From Streptomyces sp. V4I2 (GTDB lineage Bacteria; Actinomycetota; Actinomycetes; Streptomycetales; Streptomycetaceae), in NCBI RefSeq assembly GCF_030817655.1, contig NZ_JAUSZM010000003.1, positions 7,998,001-8,062,000 of the forward strand: DNA of 64,000 nucleotides. Direction: 5' to 3'. Position 1 is the first letter of the stretch. The number at the start of each line of letters is the position of its first letter. Positions 27,020 through 34,866 of the stretch are shown in pieces. Made by a program: the position numbers and the translations under genes. The notes below the pieces were generated by a model. That model was not told the DNA's origin. It saw nothing but the letters and a program-made list of their open reading frames with translations, and did no database searches.

Positions 27020-27253
27020 GGTCTCGGCGACACGCCCGTGGCACAGGCGTTCTCCTTCGCCAACCGCTACGGCCGCCGCCTCGCGCTCGACCGGAAGACC
27101 GGCGCCGTGCGGTGGACCACGGACAAGCTGGACGACCCGGATACGTCGGCGCAGGACAGGATCCCGAGCGTGCTGCTCGTGAAGGACGCGATCGTGGCCG
27201 TGGCGGGCGACACGGCCTTCTCCGTACGCCCGGACCGCACCGGCACCTCCTGA
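27020..27253 (+). pseudogene. C-terminal fragment of a PQQ-like beta-propeller protein
   Basis: The frame reads AFSFANRYGRRLALDRKTGA, VRWTTDKLDDPDTSAQDRIP, then SVLLVKDAIVAVAGDTAFSV and a stop. This is the last blades of a BamB/PQQ-like repeat protein (LDRKTGxVRW and the AVAGDTAFSVRP ending). No start codon with ribosome site is present, and the N-terminal blades and any signal or kinase domain are missing. About 75 residues remain directly after the histidine kinase stop. Confidence 0.6.
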
Positions 27254-27291
27254 CCTCCCCCGCACCACTACTGACGGCACGAGTACCTCGG

Positions 27292-27317
27292 GGGCCGCAC
27301 TCACCGAGGTGCGGCCC
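27292..27317 (+). terminator. Hairpin before the LPMO promoter region
   Basis: GGGCCGCAC and GTGCGGCCC form a perfect 9-bp stem around TCACCGAG, followed by TTGTG. It would insulate the LPMO promoter from upstream transcription. Confidence 0.6.
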
Positions 27318-27374
27318 TTGTGCGCCGGCCGTTTACAAGTGGGCCACTCGGCGCTAGCTTCCCCCACAGGTGGG

Positions 27375-27388
27375 TGGGAGCGCTCCCA
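27375..27388. promoter_or_regulatory. Perfect CebR box upstream of the LPMO gene
   Basis: TGGGAGCGCTCCCA is an exact match to the 14-bp palindrome bound by CebR, the cellobiose/cellotriose-responsive LacI-family repressor of Streptomyces cellulolytic genes. It lies 132 bp upstream of the LPMO start codon, consistent with cellobiose-inducible expression. Confidence 0.9.
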
Positions 27389-27519
27389 CAGGGTGGACCG
27401 GAACCTGCCCCGTGGTCGCCCCCACCCCCCGCATCCGCACAAACGTCCGCGCAGGCGTATCCGCTGCGCACCCGCACACCCACACACGGCCCGTACCTCA
27501 AGGAACGGACTGATATGTC

Positions 27520-28611
27520 ATGATCACGACAAAAACAGCCTCGGCGGGATCCCCGCGCCGATTAGTGCTCCCCACCCGCGCCAGAGCCCTCTTCCTCGTC
27601 CTCGTGGCCCTGCTCGCGACGATCCCGGCGCTCAGCCTGGTCGTCACGGCCGGCGGCGAGGCGGAGGCGCACGGCACCCCGATGAAGCCCGGCAGCCGTA
27701 CCTTCCTGTGCTGGCAGGACGGCCTCACCGACACCGGTGAGATCAAGCCGGTCAACCCGGCCTGCAAGAACGCCCAACAGGTCAGCGGCACCACGCCGTT
27801 CTACAACTGGTTCTCGGTACTGCGCTCGGACGGCGCCGGCCGCACCCGCGGCTTCGTGCCGGACGGCGAGCTGTGCAGCGGCGGCAACACCAACTTCACC
27901 GGCTTCAACGCGGCCCGCGACGACTGGCCGCTCACCCACCTCACCTCGGGCGCGACCGTCGACTTCTCGTACAACGCCTGGGCGGCGCACCCGGGTTGGT
28001 TCTACGTCTACATCACCAAGGACGGCTTCGACCCGAAGCAGACCCTCACCTGGGACGACATGGAGGACCAGCCCTTCCTCAGCGTCGACCACCCGCCGCT
28101 CAACGGCAGCCCGGGCAACGTCGAGGCCAACTACTCCTGGAACGGCAAGCTCCCCGACGGCAAGTCGGGACGCCACCTCATCTACATGGTGTGGCAGCGC
28201 TCGGACAGCGCCGAGACCTTCTACTCCTGCTCCGACGTCGTCTTCGACGGCGGCAACGGCGAGGTCACCGGCATTCACGACCCGGGCAACCCGACCGACC
28301 CGGTGCCGGGCACCTGCACGGCCACCCGTAAGACGACGGGCAGTTGGAACGGCGGCTACCAGTCCGAGGTGACCGTCACCAACTCCGGCGACGTGCCGAT
28401 GCTGGGCTGGATGGTCGACTGGACGCTGCCGGGCGGCCAGAAGGTCGACAGCTTGTGGAGCGGCAACGCGACCTACGCCGGCCAGGCGGTGATGGTCCAC
28501 AACGCCGACTGGAACGGTTCGCTGGATCCGGGGGAGAGTACGACGTTCGGCTACGTCGTCTCCGGCTCCGGCGGTGACACGGCGACGACCCTTCCCTGCC
28601 GGGTCGGCTGA
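27520..28611 (+). CDS. AA10 lytic polysaccharide monooxygenase with C-terminal CBM2
   Basis: A 363-residue secreted copper enzyme that oxidatively cleaves crystalline cellulose. A long signal region (residues 1-50, hydrophobic LFLVLVALLATIPALSLVV) ends AEA-H, so mature residue 1 is His51 (HGTPMKPGSRTFLCWQDG). With His157 in AWAAHPGW it forms the copper histidine brace; Phe242 (DVVFDG) occupies the axial position. The AA10 domain runs to about residue 252. A short PGNPTDP linker leads to a family 2 cellulose-binding module (about 266-363) with TATRKTTGSWNGGYQSEVTV and GWMVDWTLPGGQKVDSLW. A perfect CebR box lies upstream. The start is preceded by ATG TCA TGA, a two-codon frame overlapping the gene ATG, with AAGGAA correctly spaced for the first ATG. 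Confidence 0.95.
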   Translation: MITTKTASAGSPRRLVLPTRARALFLVLVALLATIPALSLVVTAGGEAEAHGTPMKPGSRTFLCWQDGLTDTGEIKPVNPACKNAQQVSGTTPFYNWFSVLRSDGAGRTRGFVPDGELCSGGNTNFTGFNAARDDWPLTHLTSGATVDFSYNAWAAHPGWFYVYITKDGFDPKQTLTWDDMEDQPFLSVDHPPLNGSPGNVEANYSWNGKLPDGKSGRHLIYMVWQRSDSAETFYSCSDVVFDGGNGEVTGIHDPGNPTDPVPGTCTATRKTTGSWNGGYQSEVTVTNSGDVPMLGWMVDWTLPGGQKVDSLWSGNATYAGQAVMVHNADWNGSLDPGESTTFGYVVSGSGGDTATTLPCRVG

Positions 28612-28653
28612 ACCGCCGCCGGCCGGTCCGTCGCCTCGAACCGCTGCTCAGGG

Positions 28654-28685
28654 CGGACCCGGTGGGCTGTGTGCCACCGGGTCCG
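28654..28685 (+). terminator. Hairpin terminator after the LPMO gene
   Basis: CGGACCCGGTGG and CCACCGGGTCCG form a perfect 12-bp stem around an 8-base loop, 42 bp after the LPMO stop. There is no T-run, as is common in Streptomyces. Confidence 0.8.
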
Positions 28686-28752
28686 CGAGCCGGCCGGGCG
28701 TGGGGGGAGAACGTCCGGCCGGGTGAGGTCGGCTTGTGCGAGGCCATGGGGC

Positions 28753-28764
28753 GACAACGTTGTC
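28753..28764. promoter_or_regulatory. GACAACGTTGTC palindrome, copy 1
   Basis: A perfect 12-bp palindrome of LacI-operator style in the gap downstream of the LPMO gene. The identical sequence lies just upstream of the GH92 gene at 42711. Confidence 0.5.
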
Positions 28765-28797
28765 CGATGACCTGTGCATGACTCTACCGCTCCAACG

Positions 28798-28809
28798 GAC
28801 AACGATGTC
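28798..28809. promoter_or_regulatory. GACAACGATGTC near-palindrome, copy 2
   Basis: It differs by one base from the perfect site 45 bp upstream. Two such sites 45 bp apart (about four helical turns) could bind one regulator cooperatively, although no promoter reading from them is obvious. Confidence 0.4.
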
Positions 28810-28865
28810 ATCCGGTGGGCGCTGAGCCCTTCAGGTGCCCCGCCCGCTCATTCACGTCCGCTCAT

Positions 28866-29864
28866 TCAAGCCCGCGCTGGACTCAACACGCCTGCCAGCC
28901 AGTCCAGTTGGCGTCGCACATGCACCGCGTCGCCGCCTTCGTGACCGTTGTACGGATAGGCGTGGATCTCCTTGCTGGGATCCACGTCGGCCAGCTCCCC
29001 ATAGCGGTTGAACGCGGCGTACGCCCCGCTCGGCGGGCACACCGTGTCGCGCAGGCCCACGCCGAAGTGTGCCGGGGCCTGCGCGCGCCGGGCGAAGGAG
29101 ATGCCCTCCAGGTAGGACAGGGTGCGGTAGGCCGCCTGTTCGGCGCCCCGGTGGACGGACAGGTACGCGGTGATCTCGCCGTACGGGGCCGCGTCGGTGA
29201 GGTCGAGGGCGCGTCGGATGCCGCACAGGAAGGGGGCCGTGACCAGGGCCGCCGCCACGTCCGGCACCAACCCCGCGACGGCCAGGGCGAGGCCGCCGCC
29301 CTGGCTGTTGCCGACGACCGCGACGCGGCCGCTGTCCGTCCCGGGCAGTTCCCGCACCGCGGCGACCGCGCGCACCGCGTCCGTGATCAGGCGGCGGTAG
29401 TGGTGGTCCCGCGGCGCGAGCAGGCCGCGTACCGCGGGGCCGGGGCCGCCCGGGGCGCCCGCGTGCGGGTCGGGGGTGTCGCCGCCGCAGCCGTACTGGT
29501 CGCCCTGGCCCCGGTTGTCCATGAGCAGGTGCGCGTATCCGGCGTTCACCCAGGTCAGCCGCTCGTGCGGGAGGCCGCGTCCACGGCCGTACCCGGTGTA
29601 CTCGACGACGGCCGGGAGCGGCTCGCGCACCCCGGCGGGTCGGCTGTACCAGGCGCGGACCGGATCGCCGGCGAAGCCGCGGAAGGTGACGTCCCAGGTC
29701 TCCGTCAGCCGTAGACCGCTGTCCGCCGGGCGGGCCGACGCCACCGGGTCCCTCTGTCCGGCCTCCTTCAGGGTGCCGAGCCAGAACTCGTCGAAGTCGG
29801 CGGGCTCTTCGGGGTCCGGTCGGTACTGCTCGAGCTCTCTCGGGGGCAGGTCGAACGCGGGCAC
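28866..29864 (-). CDS. Acetylxylan esterase / cephalosporin-C deacetylase (CE7, AXE1 family)
   Basis: A 332-residue alpha/beta hydrolase. The nucleophile elbow is VVGNSQGGGLALA (Ser). The RGQGD motif characteristic of CE7 is present (LLMDNRGQGDQYG), and the late His lies in YPYNGHEGG, completing the Ser-Asp-His triad with Asp in GLRDTVCPPSG. Family members remove acetyl groups from xylo-oligosaccharides, usually as cytosolic multimers; no signal peptide is seen, so the substrate is imported first. The start is the GTG at 29864 with TGAGGTG upstream. It is divergent from the LplB/YtcP/LplA operon across a 267-bp region with xylan-box-like repeats, fitting glucuronoxylan use. Confidence 0.9.
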   Translation of the reverse strand: MPAFDLPPRELEQYRPDPEEPADFDEFWLGTLKEAGQRDPVASARPADSGLRLTETWDVTFRGFAGDPVRAWYSRPAGVREPLPAVVEYTGYGRGRGLPHERLTWVNAGYAHLLMDNRGQGDQYGCGGDTPDPHAGAPGGPGPAVRGLLAPRDHHYRRLITDAVRAVAAVRELPGTDSGRVAVVGNSQGGGLALAVAGLVPDVAAALVTAPFLCGIRRALDLTDAAPYGEITAYLSVHRGAEQAAYRTLSYLEGISFARRAQAPAHFGVGLRDTVCPPSGAYAAFNRYGELADVDPSKEIHAYPYNGHEGGDAVHVRRQLDWLAGVLSPARA

Positions 29865-29921
29865 GGCGGCACCTCACAGGCGTCAACGGGGCGGCTCGGT
29901 CCGATCGTTGCGGCCACAAGT

Positions 29922-29933
29922 CGGAAAGTTCCG
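29922..29933. promoter_or_regulatory. Xylan-box-like inverted repeat (esterase side)
   Basis: CGGAAAGTTCCG is a 12-bp inverted repeat 58 bp upstream of the esterase start. It resembles the CGAAA-N-TTTCG elements of Streptomyces xylanase promoters but has a GG instead of a GA arm. Confidence 0.4.
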
Positions 29934-30035
29934 TCGCGATCGCGCCGATCCCTTCATCTCTTCCACCCTCGTCCCGAGGTGAATCCAGGGCGGCGCAGTC
30001 GTCTCATGGCTCAACTTTCCCCACTGCAGCTCCCA

Positions 30036-30064
30036 TTGACAGCGCTTTCTGCTGCCCCTAAGTT
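30036..30064 (+). promoter_or_regulatory. Vegetative-type promoter of the ABC operon
   Basis: TTGACA and TAAGTT are separated by 17 bp, 68 bp upstream of the first permease gene. It is a good match to a principal-sigma promoter, with the xylan box at 30089 just downstream of the expected transcription start. Confidence 0.6.
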
Positions 30065-30088
30065 GCCGCGAAGTTACCGGTAAGAGCT

Positions 30089-30099
30089 CGAAAGTTTCG
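30089..30099. promoter_or_regulatory. Xylan box CGAAA-N-TTTCG upstream of the ABC operon
   Basis: CGAAAGTTTCG is a perfect inverted repeat with one central base. Identical or near-identical boxes occur before Streptomyces xylanase and xylosidase (BxlR-type) genes. Placed downstream of the -10 element, it would act as a roadblock operator. Confidence 0.65.
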
Positions 30100-30131
30100 G
30101 TTCCGCGTCCCATGCCACGGGAGGCCCGAGC

Positions 30132-31127
30132 ATGAGCACGTCCACCACGTCGGCCCCACCGCCGGGCACCCAGGACCCCCCTCCGGCCCGGGCCGCGCCC
30201 CGCCGCCGTACGCGAAAGGCCGCGCGCCCCGGATGGCGGCGGACCCTGCGCCGGGACTGGCAGCTGTACTCGCTGGCGGTGCTGCCGCTGCTGTTCTTCC
30301 TGGTCTTCCGCTATCTGCCGATGATCGGCAACGTCATCGCCTTCCGGCGCTTCGAGCCGGGCGGCTCGATCTTCGGCGAGCAGTGGGTGGGGCTGCGCTA
30401 TGTGCGCATGTTCCTCACCGACCCCACCTTCTGGCAGGTGTTCCGCAACACCCTGTGGCTCGGCGGACTCACACTGGTCTTCTGCTTCCCGATCCCGATC
30501 GTGCTGGCGCTGCTCCTCAACGAGGTGCGCAGACGCTCGCTGAAGCGGTTCGTGCAGTCGGTGTCGTACCTTCCGCACTTCCTGTCGATCGTGATCGTCG
30601 CGGGCATCACGATGCAGATGCTCGCCACGGACGGCCCGGTCAACCACGCGCTCGGCTGGTTCGGGCACGAGCCGATCCGGTTCATCCAGGAACCGGAGTG
30701 GTTCCGCACGATCTACGTCGGCTCCGAGATCTGGCAGACCGCCGGCTGGGGCACGATCCTCTACCTCGCCGCGCTCACCACGGTCCACGAGGACCTGTAC
30801 GAGGCCGCGCGCATCGACGGTGCCAACCGCTGGCAGCAGATCTGGCACGTCACCCTGCCCGGCATCCGGCCCACGATGATCACGCTGCTGATCCTCAACA
30901 TCGGCACGTTCATGGCGGTCGGCTTCGAGAAGGTTCTGCTGCTGTACAACCCGCTGACGTATCCGAAGGCCGACGTGATCTCCACGTACGTCTACCGGAC
31001 CGGTGTCGAGTCCAACAGCTTCAGCTACGCCGCCGCCATCGGCCTGTTCGAGGCGGTCATCGGCCTGGTGCTGATCTTCTCCGCCAACCAGCTCTCGCGC
31101 CGCACGGTGGGGACGAGCCTGTGGTGA
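30132..31127 (+). CDS. ABC sugar permease, LplB type
   Basis: A 331-residue inner-membrane permease. A basic N-terminal tail precedes six transmembrane segments starting WQLYSLAVLPLLFFLVFRYL. The EAA loop that contacts the ATPase reads EDLYEAARIDGANRWQQIWH, then TLPGIRPTM. The paralogue type is LplB (with GNVIAFRRFEPGG and the FEKVLLLYNPLTYPKADVIS ending), used for uronic-acid-containing or plant oligosaccharides. It is first in the operon LplB-YtcP-LplA and overlaps the next gene by 4 bp (GTGA). No ATPase gene is present, so a shared MsiK-type ATPase is expected. With CE7 and GH67 nearby, aldouronate import is the likely job. Confidence 0.9.
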   Translation: MSTSTTSAPPPGTQDPPPARAAPRRRTRKAARPGWRRTLRRDWQLYSLAVLPLLFFLVFRYLPMIGNVIAFRRFEPGGSIFGEQWVGLRYVRMFLTDPTFWQVFRNTLWLGGLTLVFCFPIPIVLALLLNEVRRRSLKRFVQSVSYLPHFLSIVIVAGITMQMLATDGPVNHALGWFGHEPIRFIQEPEWFRTIYVGSEIWQTAGWGTILYLAALTTVHEDLYEAARIDGANRWQQIWHVTLPGIRPTMITLLILNIGTFMAVGFEKVLLLYNPLTYPKADVISTYVYRTGVESNSFSYAAAIGLFEAVIGLVLIFSANQLSRRTVGTSLW

Positions 31128-32002
31128 GCGTCAACCGGCCCACGCGTGGATACCGCGTCTTCCAGGGCGTCAACGGGGTGATCCTCACCCTCGTCGTGAT
31201 CGTGACCCTGTACCCGTTCGTGAACATCGTCGCGCGGTCCTTCAGCGGAGAACGGCAGATCCGGGCCGGCGAGGTGGCGTTGTGGCCCAAGGGCTTCAAC
31301 CTGACCACATACAAGATCGTGTTCCAGGACTCGATGTTCTGGCGGAACTACGGCAACACCGTGCTCTACACGGTCGTGTCCACCGTCATCGCCATGGTCC
31401 TGACGACCTGTTACGCCTACGTCCTGTCGAAGAAGCAGCTGCGCGGGCGCGGACTGCTCGTCGGCATCGCCGTGTTCACCATGTTCTTCACCGGCGGTCT
31501 GATCCCCAACTACGTGCTGATCAGCAGCCTCGGCATGAAGAACACCATCTGGGCGCTGGCGATCCCGAACGCGATCAGCGTCTTCAACCTCCTGGTGATG
31601 AAGGCCTTCTTCGAGAGCCTGCCGACCGATCTGGAGGAGGCCGCGCAGATCGACGGCCTCAGCACGTACGGCATCCTCCTGCGGATCGTGCTGCCGCTGT
31701 CCAAGGCGGTCGTCGCGACGATGATCCTGTTCTACTCGGTGGCCTTCTGGAACTCCTGGTTCGCGGCGTTCCTGTACATGGACAGCACCGAGCTGATGCC
31801 GGCCACCGTCTATCTGCGCAACCTCATCTCGGGCGCCACCGGCGGCGGCAACGCCGGTGCCGCCACCGAGCAGCTCAGCCAGGTCGGGGCGAACATCCAG
31901 TCGGTCACGATCGTGCTCACCGCGCTGCCGATCCTCTGCGTGTACCCGTTCGTCCAGCGGTACTTCGTCTCGGGCGTGATGCTCGGCGCGGTCAAGGGCT
32001 GA
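31124..32002 (+). CDS. ABC sugar permease, YtcP/LplC type
   Basis: A 292-residue second permease subunit with six hydrophobic segments (first VNGVILTLVVIVTLYPFVNI). Its EAA motif is PTDLEEAAQIDGLSTYGILL. The family traits are the long periplasmic loop after TM5 (YMDSTELMPATVYLRNLISG) and the MLGAVKG C-terminus, typical of YtcP/LplC partners of LplB. I start at the GTG at 31124, which overlaps the LplB stop; another GTG at 31121 is equally possible and adds one valine. It works with the preceding permease and the lipoprotein encoded next. Confidence 0.9.
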   Translation: MSVNRPTRGYRVFQGVNGVILTLVVIVTLYPFVNIVARSFSGERQIRAGEVALWPKGFNLTTYKIVFQDSMFWRNYGNTVLYTVVSTVIAMVLTTCYAYVLSKKQLRGRGLLVGIAVFTMFFTGGLIPNYVLISSLGMKNTIWALAIPNAISVFNLLVMKAFFESLPTDLEEAAQIDGLSTYGILLRIVLPLSKAVVATMILFYSVAFWNSWFAAFLYMDSTELMPATVYLRNLISGATGGGNAGAATEQLSQVGANIQSVTIVLTALPILCVYPFVQRYFVSGVMLGAVKG

Positions 32003-32039
32003 CGGCACCTCAATTCACTTACGGAACAAAGGAGTATCC

Positions 32040-33695
32040 GTGACGAACGCAGGAGAGTTGTCCCGGCGTCAGATTCTGGCCGCCGCAGGATTCATCGGCC
32101 TCGCCACCCTCACCGGCTGCGGCAGCGGGGACGACGGCGGGGACTCCAAGGACCTGGCGAAGAAGCAGAACGGGGCGATGAAGGAGTACCGCGCCGGCCA
32201 GCAGTTCAAGGCCGCCAAGGCGCTGTCCTTCTCGGTCCTGCACAACAACAACCCGGTCTATCCGACGAAGGACAGCTGGCTGTTCTGGAAGGAGCTCACC
32301 AAGCGCACCGGTGTCACCCTGAAGCCGGTCGACGTCCCGCTCGTGGACTACGAGAAGAAGCGCAGCGTCCTGATCGGCGCGGGCGACGCCCCGTTCCTCA
32401 TCCCCAAGACGTACCACCCGGCGGAGGTCGCCTTCGTGTCCTCCGGCGCGATCCTGCCGGTCAGCGACTACGTGCACCTGATGCCCAACTACCGGGCGAA
32501 GGTGAAGAAGTGGCGTCTTGAGCCCGAGCTCGACTCCATCCGGCAGTCCGACGGCAAGTACTACCTGTTGCCCGGTCTGCACGAGAAGGCCAAGTCCGGC
32601 TACTCGCTGTCCTTCCGCACGGACGTCCTCGACAGGCTCGGCCTGAGCCTGCCCACCACCTGGGACGAGGTGTACGAGGTCTTCAAGGCGATCAGGGCGG
32701 AGTACCCGGACCGCTACCCCTTCTCCGACCGCTGGAGCATCAACACCCCGTACCCCGTGGCCGCCCTCCTCAGCTACCTCGGGCAGGCGCACGGGGTCAG
32801 GGCGGGCTGGACGTACGACAACATCAGCTATGACTCCACAGCGCAGAAGTTCGTCTTCACCGGCGCGCAGGACGGCTACCGCCGGACGGTCGAGTTCCTG
32901 AGAAAACTGGTCGCCGAGAAGCTGATGGACCCGGAGAGCTTCACCCAGACCGACGACGCCGCGGTGCAGAAGCTGCTCGGCGAGAAGTCCTTCGCGATCA
33001 GCGCCAACCCGCAGGAGCTGGTGCAGAACTACCGCTACAACCTGGAGAAGCAGGTCGAGGGCGCGAAGATCGAGATGATCCCGGTGCCGCTCGGACCGGC
33101 GGGGCCGGTCCTCATCGGCGGCAGTCGCCTCGAGAACGGCGTCATGATCTCCAGCAAGGCGCTCAAGAGTGACAGCTTCGTCGCGATGATGCAGTTCGTG
33201 GACTGGCTCTGGTACTCGGACGAGGGCCAGAAGTTCTGCAAGTGGGGTGTCCAGGGCGTCACGTACACCGAGTCCGGCGGCACCCCGAAGCTGGAGTCGG
33301 GCATCAGCCTCATGGGCTCCGACCCGGACGCCCCGAAGGACCTGCAGAAGGACTACGGCTTCTTCAACGGCGTCTTCACCTACGGCGGCAGTTGGGCACT
33401 GGTCTCCTCCTCCTTCAGCCCGGACGAGAAGAAGTTCCAGGCCGCCATGGCGGAGCGCAGAGAGCTGCCCATCGCCCCGGCGCACCCGCTCCAGTCCTTC
33501 GAGCAGGAGCAGGCGACGCTCTGGGACACCCCGCTCCGGGACCACGTCACCCAGAACACCCTGAAGTTCGCCCTCGGCAAGCGCCCGCTGTCCGAATGGG
33601 ACGCCTATGTCGCCGAGTTGAAGGCGAAGAACATGGACCGGCTGGTCGACCTGCACAACAAGGCGCAGGACCGCTTCAAGAAGGAGAACGGGTGA
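32040..33695 (+). CDS. Extracellular oligosaccharide-binding lipoprotein, LplA type
   Basis: A 551-residue substrate-binding protein. The N-terminus LSRRQILAAAGFIGLATLTG ends in lipobox LTGC (Cys27) and has a twin-arginine-like pair, so it is lipid-anchored outside the cell. Length and motifs (PVSDYVHLMPNYRAKVKKWR, DSIRQSDGKYYLLPGLHEKA, then LGLSLPTTWDEVYEVFKAIR) are those of the large LplA/YtcQ class. AAAGGAG precedes the GTG at 32040. Its stop overlaps the start of the GH39 relic (GTGA), so the cargo hydrolase was once translationally coupled to the importer. Expected ligands are aldotetraouronic acid or related xylan fragments, by analogy to aldouronate clusters of Paenibacillus. Confidence 0.9.
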   Translation: MTNAGELSRRQILAAAGFIGLATLTGCGSGDDGGDSKDLAKKQNGAMKEYRAGQQFKAAKALSFSVLHNNNPVYPTKDSWLFWKELTKRTGVTLKPVDVPLVDYEKKRSVLIGAGDAPFLIPKTYHPAEVAFVSSGAILPVSDYVHLMPNYRAKVKKWRLEPELDSIRQSDGKYYLLPGLHEKAKSGYSLSFRTDVLDRLGLSLPTTWDEVYEVFKAIRAEYPDRYPFSDRWSINTPYPVAALLSYLGQAHGVRAGWTYDNISYDSTAQKFVFTGAQDGYRRTVEFLRKLVAEKLMDPESFTQTDDAAVQKLLGEKSFAISANPQELVQNYRYNLEKQVEGAKIEMIPVPLGPAGPVLIGGSRLENGVMISSKALKSDSFVAMMQFVDWLWYSDEGQKFCKWGVQGVTYTESGGTPKLESGISLMGSDPDAPKDLQKDYGFFNGVFTYGGSWALVSSSFSPDEKKFQAAMAERRELPIAPAHPLQSFEQEQATLWDTPLRDHVTQNTLKFALGKRPLSEWDAYVAELKAKNMDRLVDLHNKAQDRFKKENG

Positions 33696-34186
33696 GCCGT
33701 GTGCCCGCCGGGTCGAGCGGCCGGCTCTCCGGCGCCTGGCGGTTCCGCGTCGGCACCGGCCGCCTCGATCTTGCCCTGGTCACGCGGCACGGCGACGGCC
33801 GGGTGACCGTCCTCGCCCGGGCGCCGGTCGACGCGAGCGGCGAGACGCCCGGGTCCGAGCGGCACGCACCGCGCCGGTCCGTCCCCGTCGCCGCACGGGA
33901 GGCCTTCGTACGACGCTCGCTCGTGGACGAGGAGCACGGTAACGCCCGTACGGCCTGGCAGCGCATGGCCGGCCCGCGTTCGCCCCGCCCGCACCAGATC
34001 GACGTACTGCACGAAGCCGCCGAGCCCGCCCGCCCGCACCTGAGGCTGCCGGCCCAGGACGGCCGGGTGGACCTGGACCTGACACCGAGCCGCCATGAGG
34101 TCACCCTCGTCGAGGTGACCCCCGTCGAGGACGAGGCACCGCCGTGGACGGACGAGCGGCGGCCTCTGGGGAAGGAGCCGCAGTGA
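33692..34186 (+). pseudogene. GH39 beta-xylosidase with the catalytic domain deleted in frame
   Basis: The 164-residue frame begins at the GTG at 33692, overlapping the binding-protein stop. GAWRFRVGTGRLDLAL is the start of GH39 beta-xylosidases (WRFxVGTGRLDLAL). The next residues, VTRHGDGRVTVLARAPVDAS, belong to the C-terminal beta-sandwich, followed by the family ending (SLVDEEHGNARTAWQRMAGP, QIDVLHEAAEP, RHEVTLVEVTPV). The TIM barrel with both catalytic glutamates, about 330 residues, is missing, yet the frame is kept. The following yesL gene still overlaps its stop (GTGA), so the operon architecture survived. The product cannot hydrolyse xylosides; it could persist as a small beta-sandwich protein. 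Confidence 0.75.
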
Positions 34187-34866
34187 GCACCAGCACGTCC
34201 GTCACCTTCGGGGAGGGCGTCCTCTCCCGGGCCGCCGCCCTGATCCACACCCTCGTCACCGTCGAAGCGCTGCTGCTCGCCGCCGCCGCGCCGGGCCTGG
34301 CCGGACTGCTGCTGGTGGGCCCCGACGCCGCCAACCTCCCCCTGGCCGCCCTGTGCCTCCTGCCCCTCGGCCCGGCCCTGTCCGCCGCCCTGTACGCCCT
34401 CCACCACCGCGACCGGGACCTCACCGACCTCCACCCGGCCCGCACCTACTGGCGGGGCTGGCGGCTCAACGCCCTCCCGGCCCTGAAGCTGTGGACGCCG
34501 CTGCTCGCCTGGCTGACCGTCCTCGCCTTCACCCTCACCCACTTCTCCGCCACCGGCCTGCCCGGCTGGTGGGCGGTGCTGCTCGCGGCCGTCGGCGCCG
34601 GCTCCCTCCTCTGGGGCGCGCACGCCCTGGTGCTCACCTCGCTCTTCGCCTTCCGTACCCGCGACACGGCCCGCCTCGCCGCGTACTTCCTGTTCCGGCA
34701 CGGCCGCGCCACCCTCGGCGCCGCCTCGCTGCTCGTCCTGGCCGCCGGACTGACCGCCCTGCTGACCGAGGCCCTGCCCGCCCTGCTGGCCGCCCCGCTG
34801 CTGCTGTCCCTGCTCCACAGCGGCCGCCCGGTGATCGCCGAGACCCAGGAGGACTTCACCGCATGA
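34183..34866 (+). CDS. YesL-family (DUF624) membrane protein
   Basis: A 227-residue protein with about five hydrophobic segments (AALIHTLVTVEALLLAAAAP, LLLVGPDAANLPLAALCLLP, WWAVLLAAVGAGSLLWGAHA, LLVLAAGLTALLTEALPALL) and the central LGPALSAALYALHHRD element of DUF624/YesL. YesL proteins accompany LplABC-type oligosaccharide importers (rhamnogalacturonan, aldouronate); their precise role is unknown. Start is the GTG at 34183, overlapping the GH39 stop; its own stop overlaps the GH42 start (ATGA), so four successive genes here are translationally coupled. Confidence 0.75.
   Translation: MSTSTSVTFGEGVLSRAAALIHTLVTVEALLLAAAAPGLAGLLLVGPDAANLPLAALCLLPLGPALSAALYALHHRDRDLTDLHPARTYWRGWRLNALPALKLWTPLLAWLTVLAFTLTHFSATGLPGWWAVLLAAVGAGSLLWGAHALVLTSLFAFRTRDTARLAAYFLFRHGRATLGAASLLVLAAGLTALLTEALPALLAAPLLLSLLHSGRPVIAETQEDFTA

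Noticed and set aside
27013..27253. Small intact gene after the histidine kinase.
   Set aside because: The translation is only the last blades of a PQQ-like propeller and has no start with ribosome site, so it is a fragment.
33692..34186. A novel 164-residue protein family in the sugar operon.
   Set aside because: Both ends match the GH39 beta-xylosidase termini, so an internal deletion explains it better than a new family.
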